Source: Brienomyrus brachyistius (lineage: Eukaryota; Chordata; Actinopteri; Osteoglossiformes; Mormyridae). Taken from it: DNA of 64,000 nucleotides. The stretch is from NCBI RefSeq assembly GCF_023856365.1, contig NC_064552.1:3747200-3811199 (forward strand), in the 5' to 3' direction. Position numbers and translations under genes: made by a program. Within the stretch, counting starts at the first letter, position 1. Each line of letters opens with the position of its first letter. Shown here piece by piece: positions 35,571 to 48,950 of the stretch. Under the pieces are notes generated by a model, which ran no database searches, was not told where the DNA came from, and was given only the letters and a program-made list of their open reading frames with translations.

Positions 35571-36271
35571 TCAAGGGGTTTTTGAGTGACTGGCTCACAT
35601 ATCAGAATGTCTGCAATTATGGCAAAAACAAAACTGTGCTAAAACGATGTGTGTTCCCAGAAGGCCAAGGAATACATTAACTATATGAATCAAGCTATGT
35701 TCAGGTATAACAAGGACCGACTGCCCATGAAGGCTGGACATAAACCAGCTTAAATCAAACCAAGGAGTCGTCTTGTAAATAACACTTCAATTTGCTGTTA
35801 AGAAAAATGAAACTATGATTGACTGTTAAGGAAAATGATGTCAGAATATCACACCAACAATGTTAAAACGTTCATTTATAATCAGGAGCCACAAACTTGT
35901 TTGGCCGAAGCCAACAAGAGAAAGCGGCACATGTGGCTGCAGCTGTTACTTGTGCAAATCGCATCCCAGCCCTCGTTCTGAGACACGATGATGCGACTTG
36001 GAGCCGCGGCGAGGCAGTCCGGCGGAACGCTTTCCTTTCCCGTGTTAAATTCTGCTCAACTTTCACAGAATCGTTTCCTGCACAGGTTCGGCAAACAACA
36101 GGCACGGCCTCTAAGCTTTCAGGCTGCAAAAAACATCCACATTAAGGCACTCCGCCAGGAAGGGAAAGGCACTAACAGCCAAATCTGTGGGGGGGGGGGG
36201 GGGGGGGGAACAGCGTGATGTCACGTCCAGCGCAAATAAGAGAGGCATTATCAGAGATTAGCAGCGCCTAC

Positions 36272-36398
36272 CTTTTCTGTAAAAGACAGCATTGAGGAAC
36301 TCTTCCGCTTGCTTCTCGAGCCTGTTAATTTTGGACTGTTCCTGCTTGCAGATGTCTCCAGACAGCAAGACTTGGCTGTTTAGGCCAACTAGGTGCTC
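36272..36398 (-). CDS. lcor: lcor coding exon 4: conserved N-terminal region
   Basis: A 127-bp exon. Acceptor CGATTCTTATCGCAG before GAG CAC CTA; donor AGAAAAG before GTAGGC (phase 1). Encodes 42 residues: EHLVGLNSQVLLSGDICKQE, then QSKINRLEKQAEEFLNAVFY and RK. QSKINRLEKQAEEFLNAVFY is near-identical in vertebrate LCOR long isoforms and recognisable in LCORL. It is predicted helical; I know no assigned biochemical role. The long open frame upstream of the acceptor is intron. Confidence 0.93.
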
Positions 36399-38100
36399 CT
36401 GCGATAAGAATCGAGAGAAGGATTTTTCTGTTAGTTTCTTCAATATCCTTTTAAAACAAGTCAAGAGTAATACCATGAAAATGTCGAGTGTCCAGCAACC
36501 ATGTTTCCAAAAATAACTTTTGCCGTATAACAGCAGGTCAGACATCTGAGCACAAAAAAATCACCAAGTCCTCAGTTCCACGGTATGACTGGATCTTAGA
36601 AAAACGGCACAGGGAGTAGAAACCTGTGTTAAATGCTCAGGAAAGACTGCGGGATTGCAATGGTCACTTTCACACCAGGCCCAACACCAGGGATTACTGC
36701 TTCCACATGGAGGCCAAAAAAAGGAAACAATGAACAAACTCATTTCGACATTACAAAAAAGCAATGAATGAGGATTTGTTTTTGCGGCATGCCACGCAGT
36801 TAACTGTACGAATGGCTCTCTGTTTGCGCCTGCGAATCAATGAGTCGACTGTTTCATGCCTCTTCCCTGACATTCCCAGCAAAACAAAAAAAAACAGTAT
36901 TTGAACCCACAGGGTAGGTCAAAGGTTAACTAAAAATAAGTGCCAGTCATTCAGACATCAGATAAAATCTACTCGGGACCATTTTACAAACTACTGAAGT
37001 ACTGATCAGTAACAAGTTAGCAAGAAAGTACAAATGAAACAAACACAAGCTAGATAAACAGACACACACATTCAGTAACTTCTAATATTATGTTACAGGG
37101 CGAATACCAAGATAAATACATAGAAACCAAACAAAGTCATGTGCATCCTGATTAACAGCCTGGTGTTATGATCTGGGTGATGGATGCAGTCATCGAAGCC
37201 GCCTAAAATCAATTACAATTGGAGATTACAAACACCTATACCGTGCAAAGTGAGCGTGTGGAAATGCCAGAATGCACATGAAGAAAGGCAGGGTGGTGGG
37301 AGAAATATTGTGACTTCACTTTCTAAGCTCTGAAATTTCACTGATGGTCTGACTCATGTAGCGCGTTTCTGTCACAGGCAAACCAACCAAAATGTAGAGA
37401 CTCGTTTAAAAGAGTCTAGGTGCGGGATTGCTAGAATGATTCAGCTGCAACTTGTCTCTGATCAGCGGGAAACTTCATTTTGAACATTTCGATCGATTGT
37501 TGGTCTTCGCGAAAGTTAGTCCGCCCAGTGCAGCTCTTTCAGAAAGACACAATATAACATTGTGAGCTTTACGATGCAGCTGCTCAATTTAAACTGACAA
37601 AGGTGAAATTGTTCTCTTTTATATCCAACACTTGATGCAAAAGGGGGGTTTATGCAGAAAAATTTTGTCCGATCCACCCCCTCCCCCACCCAAGAATATA
37701 TATACAGATAAGCTGTAGTTTCATCACATAAAATTAACTGTAAGCTCTCTGACCAAAGACCCTCCCAGCTACGCTGTCATTAATGCCTTATCACACAGCA
37801 TTAAAATAGAAGAGCTTCAGCTGATGGAAACATTGACTTTTTGAACGTCTTGCACTTCATGCTCTCACAGTCAACATAAACACAAACATGGGTGATGGGT
37901 TCCTAACCGTATAATTACTCGTGTGCTTCAGTCGTATGATTTCCAAGGGATTACGGGGCCTACGGAGAGACCCCGAAGAAAACCCCAAACTATTCAGTGA
38001 TGCGATGCTGGCGGGCAGCAAGAAGCTAAACGTACTGAAAGATCAGTGCATGGAAAACGGAAACTGATGACAGGTATAACGCTGTTCCACATACTGGGGA

Positions 38101-38230
38101 GCAGCGTGCAGCTCAGCAGATTGGCTCACTGAGCCCGTGACCGGAAGGTTACTGGTTCGAGCCCCTGCCACGGCCATATAGTCACATCTCCGCTGGGCCC
38201 ATAAGAAAGGCCCTTAACGTCCAAAAAATG
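38101..38230 (+). mobile_element. tRNA-derived SINE fragment
   Basis: Has a Pol III B-box-like GGTTCGAGCCCC at 38154-38165, preceded by GGCTCACTGAGCCCG in the A-box region, then GCTGGGCCCATAAGAAAGGCCCTTAACGT, split here as GCTGGGCCC and AGGCCCTTAA. The same GGCCCTTAAC phrase occurs in the SINE at 61195. It is 5'-anchored and degenerate, and its downstream side abuts the CA tract. Confidence 0.65.
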
Positions 38231-38278
38231 TCCAGAACCGTCAATCATACTGGAAAGAATAAGACTTGAGGAAAATGA

Positions 38279-38386
<108 letters not shown>

Positions 38387-39287
38387 CACAAACGCACACA
38401 CACAGGTCCTAACACCTCTACAATTCTGACACCTGGGAGGGAGGCAGACCCCAGAAATCTATGAACAACTGCTGAAAAAAACAGGCTGCTGACTTTCTAT
38501 TATTACCTCAGTCTTTCACTAACTGTGTTACACCCACACAACAGCACACAAACTGTCTGTCTCTGCACACGCACGCATGCATGCGAGGAGGGAGCAACCA
38601 CTGCGTATGAATTCCTACATCTGTCAATTTCTCCCTACAGAAACCATTTCATATATGAATAAAACGCAAGCTGACGATTATCCTGGACAACAATATCTAC
38701 CAGGATTTCTTTGTGTGCCTATTGGTTGCAGAATGCTGGTGGTGATTGACAGCACGTGCACCTATGAGGGGTAGCAGCTGACAGCGACGACCCTCCCACA
38801 AAATGAATGAAAAGGTGACTGAAGGTTACTCCCCCACCAACAGATTCCTAGGCTGCTTGCTCCCTCTCTCTGTCTCTCTCCAGCTCACCACCCCCCCCCC
38901 CCCCCGATTGTGTAAAGAGATGAGAGGCGTGCATTTCCATGGCCTGGGAAAAAATATCTTGTTGCTAAGTAATCTTGACTGTCAAAAAAAAAGAGGGGAA
39001 ATGATTTATCAGGCCTTATTGTCCTTTGAAGGGGAATAATGTAGAGTTTTTAACAATAATGAAGTGCGCGGTTTTCGGAACGTGGCTGTCGCCGGCTCAC
39101 CTTCACTTCTCCGACACACTGAGGTGACACTCGTGCACAACAAACAAGACACAAAGTTTGGTTTTTAATAACTCTGCTCATAAAAGCAAAAAAATAAATA
39201 AATAAATACAAAAAAAAACCACCATCATTCTTCAAGGAAATCTTTTCCAAAGGAAAACTGAGGGAAGAGGAATTTTGTAGAAATTAC

Positions 39288-39367
39288 CTTCACTTTCTCT
39301 CGTCTCAAGCAGCAGAAAAGACAATTTTCATCAAACGACCAGTCTGACACGCCTTCAGGCTCGCAAT
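39288..39367 (-). CDS. lcor: lcor coding exon 3: Cys-rich segment
   Basis: An 80-bp exon. Acceptor GGAATCCGCAG before ATTGCGAG; donor GTGAAG before GTAATT (phase 0). Encodes DCEPEGVSDWSFDENCLFCC, then LRREKVK. The DW-F-DENC-FCC text is shared by LCOR long forms and LCORL (recalled as DWCFDDNCSFCC). With cysteines in exon 1 it gives a conserved Cys-rich N-terminus that might bind metal; that is inference only. The frame open further upstream is intron, as the splice phases show. Confidence 0.93.
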
Positions 39368-42300
39368 CTGCGGATTCCAGAAGAACAGGGACACGTTTAA
39401 GGAGTGTTATGAGACGTGTTGATAGTGGAGACACTAGCTGAAGAGAAAAATGTATCACAGTGCAGCTGCATAGCAAGTGCAATTCATGATGAAATGCAAA
39501 CACCCAAGACGCCACCAGACATCGGAGGGAAAAGAAAAAAAAAACACCTTGACACACACCTTTAATTTGTTTAATGATCTGGCGTGAGAAGCCAAAGAAC
39601 ACCTCCCTGAAAACCTTCATCTCTCTACCATGATAAAAAGCTGGTAAAAAAGCGCGGAGGAACAATTCCTGGAGTTGTGACAGATGAAGTCAACATCACG
39701 GCTTCATTGCATCGTTTCCTACCAACCTATAAAAAGCAACTAAAGAGCAAAACGCGTTAATAAAGGGATCCCGAATTCACGCAGTACGCGATGGAAATTG
39801 TATTTTACGAAGGCAAAAAGCATGAATACGAAAAGGCTGTGATGCCACTTAAAATGAGACGATCCGTCTCCTTATCACCTTGAAACCTCACAATCAATCG
39901 GGCTATATGTACACAAAGGGGCTCTATTTACAGGCAGCTATAATCGACAAAAACTTCGTCTGGACTGTTGCCATGGCAATTTTTTTTTTAACAGTAGTCC
40001 TTCAGGGACCTTTGTTTCAACACACATCAGTATTTTCTCCAATGTTCAGCAAGCTACAGTGCCTGAACAGTGGACAGTCTATAAATTTTGCCAAAATAAT
40101 TCCCACCATTACAGAATGTAAATACTCAAGCTATACCACGCACTAATCTAACGGAATATGTTTACTATCAAAGAAGCAGACTATCAGCCAATATGAAATT
40201 TATACATACAGTACTGTGCAAAAGTCTTAGGCAGGCAAAGAAAATGATGTTTAGATTATCCACACGTTGGTGTAAAACTATGATATTATGCCTGTCAGTG
40301 TGTCAGCTTAGCCATTTCAGAACCTCTGCTAAAATCATCTTAGTATTTGCAGCGACTGTCCAGTGCAGACATGTATTTTTTGACTTGGCCACTAGCAGAC
40401 CTCATACAGTACAGCTAGTCAATCTGTCACTGACTTTTTAAACCAATATAATTAATTATTTAATTGAGCTGTTGGTGAAATTTAACAAAATCATGGAACG
40501 GTTGAGGTGCCCCTGAGGAGAAGCTTGGGAACTGAAGAGGCGTTCATCTAGTCGTCCAACTGGATATCAGTAACTTTTTAGAAAACAGAAGAAATTATTA
40601 CTAGTTTTTATTGTGTTACTCTTAATTTGCACACGTTCTAATGTTAAACTGTGTTTTTGTTCTAAGCCAAAGTACACTTGCTGCCCAGATAAACAGCTTT
40701 AAACATTTCTTTGGACTGCCTAAGACTTTTGCACAGTACTGTACACACACACACACACATTCATATTATATATAAATAAAAGGAACTTCCCGCCCCACCA
40801 CCCCAAAGATGATAAAGTACAAAGGGAACGGTGGAGGCTGCAGTTCGGGAAACCAAAACAGAAAGAGTGCTTCCTGCATTTCTCTGTATTAATACAGTGA
40901 TACAGTACGCACTGAGGAAAGCCTAGTTCTGAAATGTCTGTGTTACATTCATGTTGGTTTATTATTATTATTATAAAGCTTCCTGAGTTTGGACTAATTG
41001 TTAATCTGATCATTTTAGTATCGTCGACAAACCAGTGATGACTAAGCATCTGAGACTGAAGGGCACGGTGTTTCTACGAACTTTACTTGAATACTATACA
41101 CTGATTAGCACCTCGTCTGCCATAACTAATTACTATTAATCATTTCAATCCAGAATTTAAAAGAAATGATTCTGAACAGCTAGGTTGGAAACATGACATA
41201 AGCGATTCGTGAATGACTGGCATTTTATCGTTTAAATGTTATCTGTGTTATTTAAAAGTTTACATGAACATTGGGGCAATTTTATTATACTTTTACTTTT
41301 TCGTAAGACTCGATAAAACCATGCAGACGACACAAACCACAAGTAACCATTTCAGGGTGGGTACGACAAAAAACGCTGAGGTAGGTGTCCCACTCTGCGA
41401 GCCACACTGGGTGACACAGATCAAATGAACTTGAGTACGACTTCAAACTTGACGCATGTAGACTATACGATGATAACCTGCTGCATCTAGGCTACGACGC
41501 AAGTTAACATACGATTCACACTGTGTGGTGGTCACACTAAATTTCTGGCATTGTCAAAAATTCGTTGCAAAATTGTGACAACGTTCATCTTCGAACCTCT
41601 CCGTCAAAGCGATGCAGGACCACCATTCTGGAGCACCGATTCTTTCACATTGATAATCGTACATCTGGGACAGGCAGAAATCGCAGTGTACACCCACCTT
41701 AACATGAAAAACGGTGGATTTTTCCAATCTCAAGGTTTCCCCTCTGATTCACTAAATCATTCACTAAAATGTTTAGCTAATAATACCTTTATTCTTCTAA
41801 CCGAATATTGCAAGGCACTTTGCGGGACGTTTCAGATGAGAGCAGTTCCAACTGTTTTTATTTAAAGATCAGGACTCCATGTTTTGAAACTCAAAGCATA
41901 AGCATTTGAACTGCGAATTTATAAACACTAACATATATCTGATCACATACATCCCAAAAACTTGTTTCATTGTTGTAGATAAATGTAGAGTAACCTAAAT
42001 AAGACTATTTATAAACATTGTTATGTGTCCATCTGCTGCACATTGACTGATACATTGTGTCTGTTTTGCAAGCATCTGCACTTTTGTAGACTATTTTTGA
42101 GCAAAATGAGGAATTTGATACATTTAGGCCTATGGATAAACGTATGTATCCATTTACATTTGTGCACGGCTCCCTCTGCCCGATTTCAGGGATTGTTCCG
42201 GATACCGATCACAGATGTTCCACAGGGGAACTGGTCCCTCTTTATTCAAGACGAACATTAACTCACTGTGTTTATGGTCTTTCCTACTATAAAGAAGGAG

Positions 42301-44278
42301 AAAAATAAGTATATATATTTTTGTCAAGTGAATGAAATTCTTTTTCGCCAGTTTACAGAGGACACCAGTATATTCTAGGCTACCGGAATTTCATATTTCC
42401 ATTTGTCATTCTACTAAATGGTCTGCATTGTGGATTCTGGGCCTGCTTTGATTGACGGTATTGTTTTAAATAACATAATATTGACATATTTCTGGATGTA
42501 AAACAAAAAACAAACGATTATAAAATGCATTGTCTGAATGCATGACTAAAAATTACTGAACAGACTAAGCAGGTTTCCTGCCACCAATCCCTGCTTGGGG
42601 TTATTAACTGTAATAAAGCACAAACGAGACGGTACCACTTCCAAGACGGTATAAAGGTGCAGGCGGGAACGGACCCCCTTAAAGGCACCAATGAATTCCA
42701 ATCCCAAGTTGGGTGCCATGTTGGTTCAAGTTGTGCTAGAGTTTCTGTATGAACCTCGTACCTACTCCTGCCATTATTATATAGATTATATACACAGACT
42801 GCTTCAGCAGAAGCGACTTAGTATTCAGCTTTACATTTTGATATAGAGAGCATGGCTTTGCAAAGTCGGAAAACTGGAAAACTCTCATACAGCACTTCAG
42901 AAATGGACGTTAACGCTAAATAAAACCTTCTCCATTTAATATTTTCTTCATTATCATCCAAATAACAGACCTGAAAGCAAATTTTTCTCAACTCATTCCA
43001 ACTGCAATAGAATCACAGATTAATTCAATGTCATCCCTCCCGTGAGAGAAAACTGTACACGTTTTATAAGTTAATGACTGCGCCAAGACGACGTGGCCAC
43101 TTCTCCTGGAGCGAGACACCATCCACAAGCAGGACGAGACGACCTGTGTTCGATCAAGACTCCCGTGTAGTTAAGTACCAATAACTCGGTACGCCGGAGG
43201 GAGCAGGGCCCTCACAGATGGCGCAGGAGTCACGGTATTGCAGTGATTTCGTTGATGTTTGGGTAAATTAAGTGACACTGCAATTACCAACCATTACTAC
43301 ACAGCTGTTGTGCACGCTATGGAAACTCAGAAGGGAGGAAGACTGCTTGCTGACAAGTGATGCTTAGTGTCACTGAAGTCACGTCCATCCCAGCCTTGCA
43401 TTCACCAAAAATAAACACACAGAGCAGCTGAAGACCTCGCCGAGGTACCGGCAGTGTTGCACTGCCTTCCGAACGCGGAGATTCATCCGCAGGTTTGCTG
43501 CACTGCTCTGGTTGAGTTGCTATTTGACTTGCCACTCGTCTGTGATTTTTAAAGCATTAACCTTGTCTACTTCAAACTTCATCAATAACTATTACGCATT
43601 ACAAACAGTTAAAACAATCATAACAATCCTGCAGCTTGACTTATTAAAAAACCCTTTTTAAAGAATCAGTGAAATGGTATCATCGCCTAAGGGAGCTGAA
43701 TGAGAAAACGATAAAAACGTCTTTAACAGATCAGCCATTTTTTTGCACGAAGCATGCAGGTGGATCTTCACCTGTAAGTAAAAACACCAGTCGGCTTCTA
43801 CAGGTGATCTGATCCAAAACTTTTTGAAAAAGTTTAGCTTTTGACGTCTTTCCAATAAACAATTAACCTGTTCACCTAAAGCCTCTCCTCACCGCTTACC
43901 CTGTGACACTGCTAAAGATTTCCGCAAAAGCCGCAGAGTTTAAAGAACCTCCACCGCTGGCAACTCGCAGCGCCGAGACCGTGTTCATCCGGACTTCGTG
44001 GCGGACAGGAGACGCGGACGCTGAACCCACACGCTAATTTACAATAAACCGTCACTCCCTTCTCATTGGTTCTCAGCAGGTTTAACCAGCCTGTGACTGA
44101 CAACGGCAGCTCATCCCATCCATCACTAATGTAAGACCTGCAGTCCTTCCTGCCACTGTGCCAGACCGAAGGTTCAGCCCATAAATGAAACCAGAACACA
44201 GGTCATCTCCAAAAGTAAATCTGAATATTACATATTTGTGTGTCTGTGTGTGTGTGTGTGTGTGAGAGGCTTCCTCAC
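39368..44278 (-). other. lcor: lcor intron between coding exons 2 and 3
   Basis: No gene. Holds the Tc1-like MITE at 40209-40741 and a short (AC)n at its edge. The long 41000-44250 portion is unique AT-rich DNA in which I recognise no repeat family; a (GT)n run lies at 44239-44263, just beside the exon 2 donor. Confidence 0.7.
40209..40741. mobile_element. Non-autonomous Tc1/mariner-like element, 533 bp
   Basis: Terminal inverted repeats read CAGTACTGTGCAAAAGTCTT then AGGCAG, mirrored exactly at 40741-40716 (CTGCCTAAGACTTTTGCACAGTACTG, read in two parts as CTGCCTAAGAC and TTTTGCACAGTACTG). The flanks are TA on both sides (40207-40208 and 40742-40743), the target duplication of the Tc1/mariner superfamily. 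These termini are frequent in fish genomes. The interior has no transposase frame. Confidence 0.9.
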
Positions 44279-44344
44279 CTTGAAAAAGGGTTAGATCTTT
44301 TATGAGTCCTGGCCCAAAGAGTCCTTCCAAGATGCTCTCAAACC
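44279..44344 (-). CDS. lcor: lcor coding exon 2
   Basis: A 66-bp exon. Acceptor TTTCTGTCTGCAG before GGTTTGAG; donor TTTCAAG before GTGAGG (phase 1). Encodes G-FESILEGLFGPGLIKDLTLF-Q, matching the FESILEGL(F/Y)GPGL block of LCOR/LCORL N-termini. It is missing from the short 433-aa human form, which starts downstream. A (GT)n microsatellite begins about 17 bp past its donor. Confidence 0.94.
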
Positions 44345-47300
44345 CTGCAGACAGAAAGAGGAAAAGACAACTTCAGCTACTACTTCAGATTACAAGTGGA
44401 CCTTATGATGCTCAGAAATCCGCCAACAGTCATAATCAACCCCAGTATTCTCATAATTCTTAGCAATGGTGGGGGGGGGGGGGGGGGGGTCAGGTTCAGG
44501 CTCCGCACCTCTTCAGAGCCTAAGGTACATATTTATTTTTGAGGGTGGAAAAAAATCATTAAATTATTTCTCTTATATTCAAATATATATATATAAATAA
44601 AATAATATGCGCATCAAAGGAAAAATGCCGTTCTATAAACCCCCAATACTTGGCTTTTCATCCCCCGCACATTTACCCTCCCCCCCCCCAAAGCAAATCA
44701 CCTCCTTTGCCTAATATAATAGCATGCACCAATGTCACTCACTTTTTATTAACTGTAAATACTGGATTCGGCTGTTGCTTAGCAACCACGTTGAGCAACA
44801 CGAGTACATATGGTAGAGGCTTGCACAAAAAGAACAGTCAAGTGAGCACAGTTTTAAAAAAAAAAAAGAAAAATCAATCAGATTGGGGGTGGGGTTTATT
44901 CCTCCAATTTGAGGAAACCAACTGAGGACAGGAAAGTCGTACTCGACTGAAATGGTTAGGCTGGGGTTAAGGGACGTATTCAAAATTTTACCCCTCAAAA
45001 AAAATACAATAAAAATATCCCCTTGCTCCTCTTCAAACCTGTAACGTTGAGGTCTGGCTCTTTCCACTGGCCGGCAAACTGCACCCAACTCTTTTTTAAC
45101 ACTTGCAAACCTCTCGCTTCCGGACCCAAAGAAAGTACAACAGCATTTTTTCTTTCCAACGTTATATCAATGAATAACTGATCCAACAGAATCTTGGTGG
45201 CTAAAATCAGTAAAAGATCTTTATTCGTGCACCAGCTCAAGACACAACAAAAACCACTGACACAAGATCAGTTAATACAAATCCTGAATTATTTCCCTTG
45301 TAGCTCTTCCATTCTGTGCACATTAAAATGACAGAGGTCTTTCCCACGATTGTACGAGGTCAGTGATCCCTATTACAGGACAAACTGCTCCTAAGCCTCC
45401 CATGGAAGAAGTTCTTACTCTCCTACTCTGACACAGGGAATCTCGCTGTCTCACAATAATCAGCTTTTTAAACAAGCGAGGGACTATGCTTGGCACAAAA
45501 AAAAGCCAAAACTGTATGTGAAGGACCAATGGAACAATTTCCATTTCTACAGTTTGTCAAATGAACAAGCAGAAGGAACAGACCTCACTTGTGCTCTCCA
45601 ATGAATTGAAACACAAAGACAAAGCATCTGTTGAAAGAAAACAGCTACTGGTTCACCATGCCAAAAACCATTACGCAGGTCCATCACTTCAGCACTTTAA
45701 TGTTCCCCACAACCGTCCCAGTGGACCAAAAAAAAAATAATAATAAATAAATATTGGCAACGCTTTAGGTAAATTTTGTGTCCGACCTGTTTTTTTGGAT
45801 GGTCACACTTAACGTACCTAAAAGACGTGCCCGCCCACCCAATATGTCATTTGGATTCATCCCCCCCCAAATTAAACAGACCTTTGCATTTAAATTATGA
45901 AGCCAAGGTCTCCCCCCATGTCATGCTCACCTACACCGTGAATACAGGCATTAATAAGCTATTTTGATATATACAGTTTCTTTCTCACATCTGAGGAACA
46001 AAAAAAATTGTTTTTGGCGGCAGGTAAATGTGCAAGAACAAAGACATGCAAAATCTGACATGAAAAATCCAATTACACATTCGTGATGCTGCAGTTCGTA
46101 ATTACAGCAGGTTTTTGACGGCACCTCCTGCCTGGATTTGGACGGGATTTTCAGCTTGGTCCTTAAGGTGATGAAGTATTTAAAGATTTACTCCACGTTA
46201 AATTAACGATGTTTCAGACCGCAGGGTTCGCTTTCCCCTTTACCATGATTTCGGAAAGCGCGCCCTCCCTGCCACTACTCGCTCACTGAGCGGGACGAGC
46301 TCGCGCCAACCTGCACGCCGGGCCGCGGACACCCGGTGCATCACCCGCACCCAGAACCAGCAGGAGCTGTCAAAGACCCACATTTCAAGGCTTTCAGGAG
46401 GGAAAAAGTTATGAGAAACAATACAACGGTTATCAAATTTAACAAAAAAGACGGGCAGTGCGGCTATGACCCCCCTGTACCGCCTTCTCCTCTTTTGTAT
46501 CATTAGCCTGTTATTTTTCGTCTGCTTAATGCGCTCGCAGTGCAAACCGATCCGTAGACAGTGGCAGCGTAAACACTGCATCCCGCTAAACGCAGCACCA
46601 GCATCCGGCCAATTACCGCAAATTAAAGAGCCGTGAGACTTTATCTGGCTTTGAGGGGACGGTTTAAAGGCTCAGCAATCGAAGGGGCTGTAGAAGTCAA
46701 CGGTGACCTTAATGCTGCTCTGTCAGCAGGCCCACATGCCTCGACTTCAGAAGCAGAGCCGGTAAAACGGGTTCTGTTGGACCGCGGGTTAAGCAGGCGA
46801 TGACCAAACCACATTAGGCAACAACTTCTTGGCCGCATCAAAAGATACTAGTCATCCTGGATAAAGGGTTCAGCCAAATGCAGAGATTGCAGCGGACATT
46901 TCAAAATGATCCTACAGCGAGTAAAGGGCACGACCAGGGAGCCCCACCCATGCTGACACTGAGCAAGTGGAAAATGCCAAGGAACATCGCACCACTTTCG
47001 GAATGGGGGGGCAGTTAAACAGCCTTCTGCTAAAGTCCTGAAGAGTCCTAAAGTACTAATAAATCTGGGAGACTTTGAAGGAGAAGCCGGGCCAAATGTC
47101 GCAAGCAAACTTGGAATCACAAGCGCCGGGCATTTTAATTTAGTCTTCACGCCTTTTCTGAGGCTTTCTGATCAACATCCGATCTACAAAAGTGGAAACT
47201 GAGACGGGAGAAGGACACAGAAGACGGTCACAGCGAGGAAGTGTGACCTGCTGAGGAAATCCAGGGGAGAAAAAAAGGGCCGATTTCCACACTGCCTGAA

Positions 47301-48229
47301 AACGCCTGAGGGTTAAACGTGCCCACAGCCTTGGAGAATCACTGCACACGTTGCCTTTACCCCCCCAGCAGACACCAAGCGGTCGTGCTTCGGGAACATA
47401 ACGAGCGTGCATTCACCAACACATAAAAGATACAGTTTTAAGGATGTGAAAATCACTACTGTCTACGTATTTCCGACCAATTAATTATAATTTTCCAGAA
47501 TGCCGGAAGTAAACTAAATGGAAGAAGTTATTTTTTCCATCCTTGTTAACTGCTAACTTAACCTGAAGTAACTTTCATTAACACACAAAATGCAGCTACT
47601 GTTTTAAAAGGATTTAGCTCTTGTAACGTAGACGCTAGTTCTGCTGGATCTGTGGCAGATCGTTAACCTTCATTGATTATTATGACAAGAAGCCAGCACA
47701 CGCAGGTATGCTCCCTGACCGGGCTAAGAGCAGGCAGTACGGGTGCGACGAGTCTGTCACCAAACACGCTTCGCCTTTTGAAACCTCTCTTTCTTTAGGT
47801 AACACCAAGTCTAAATACTGTATTTGTATAAAAAAAAGCAAGTGTGCAAGACAGGGGAAAATGAAATGAGATGACTGGAAATGCGTCATGCAACATAGAA
47901 ACAAGTTCTGGGTGACTTCAGCTGGCGGGGGGTGGGGGGGGGGGGGGGGTGGGGGGGGATAACAATCAGTAGGCTGTTGGGGGGGGGGGGGGGGCTAGAA
48001 ACTGCACATCTTCATTTGTTTTTGGAACTATGTGGGGTTTTTGGAACTATGTGATTAAAAAAAAGAGCGAACAGCTAGTAGGGCAACCCAAAAAACAGAC
48101 AGTGCTGAGGGAGGGGGGCGGGAGCCAGTGCAGCCACTGCCGAGGCAGTTCATTCAGACATCATTACTGCAGCACAACCTTAATGCCAGGAGGAAGTAAC
48201 GAGCGCCGGGCGCTAACGAGAGCCCAGCG

Positions 48230-48950
48230 TGGCCCAATCGATAGCCATTAGGAAAGCCGCGCGGCGAAGGGGGTCAGCGGCCGGGCTTGATTAAATCCGC
48301 GGAATTCCCCCTAAAGCAAGCGGGGGCACTTATTTCACTTCCAATTAAAAGATCCGACACACGGAAGTGCGCAGCAAAACGCAGGCCGGCAAATTATGAA
48401 AATTTAAATACAAATTAATTAGCAAAGCTGGCTAATTAATTTTGCCCGTCTCTGGAACGGCGCCCAAACACGTTGGCGCATCGCGGCTGGCGGGACTACG
48501 TGGCCGACAGGAGCGGGTTTGACTCCGGCACCTGAACGCCGCACACTTCACAGCCCAATTATCGTTCAGTAGAAAAACAAAGTGTCAACGGAACAGTTCA
48601 CCTCACGCGGCAGCGACTCCGCACGCCGGTGAGCGAGGTGGCTCTCCAATTAACCTCAGGCAGCGCGGACGGCGCACCGTGCCGCACGACTCCGGCGGCG
48701 GTAACCAAAGGGTGGATGACCCAAACTGTTAAACATAGTAGCGGGAGACCCTGTAACAAGGGGCACCGTCCGGGGCACCGGCTAGCCGGTAAATTAGCCT
48801 CACGTTACAGCCCTATAAGCGCTGACAGAGGTGAGCCGTGACCCAGTCGCTGGAACGTGAGCTCCAGACGCACGGCGGACTCGCGACAGGAACACGTTCA
48901 CGAAACCGAGGACGGGGCGTCACTGCAAAGCAAGCAGAGCGTCTGCGCAA
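48230..48950. promoter_or_regulatory. Candidate intronic regulatory block, CpG-rich with paired homeodomain sites
   Basis: About 700 bp with many CpG dinucleotides in an otherwise AT-rich intron. At 48412-48442 two 12-base arms, AAATTAATTAGC and GCTAATTAATTT, form a perfect inverted repeat around a 7-base spacer. TAATTA is the core homeodomain site, so this is a palindromic pair. The block has no repeat signature and no supported coding frame. Enhancer or alternative promoter function is inference. Confidence 0.4.

Larger units (their letters stand above)
32341..36271 (-). other. lcor: lcor intron between coding exons 4 and 5
   Basis: No gene. Holds the hAT-type element at 33452-34202, the degenerate repeat series at 34611-35570, a 20-base poly-G tract at 36189-36208 and short unique AT-rich stretches. 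Confidence 0.7.

Noticed and set aside
48629..48841. Possible small gene in the CpG-rich block
   Set aside because: Open frame of 70 codons with no recognisable family; CpG-rich DNA has few stops by chance. Kept only as a regulatory candidate.
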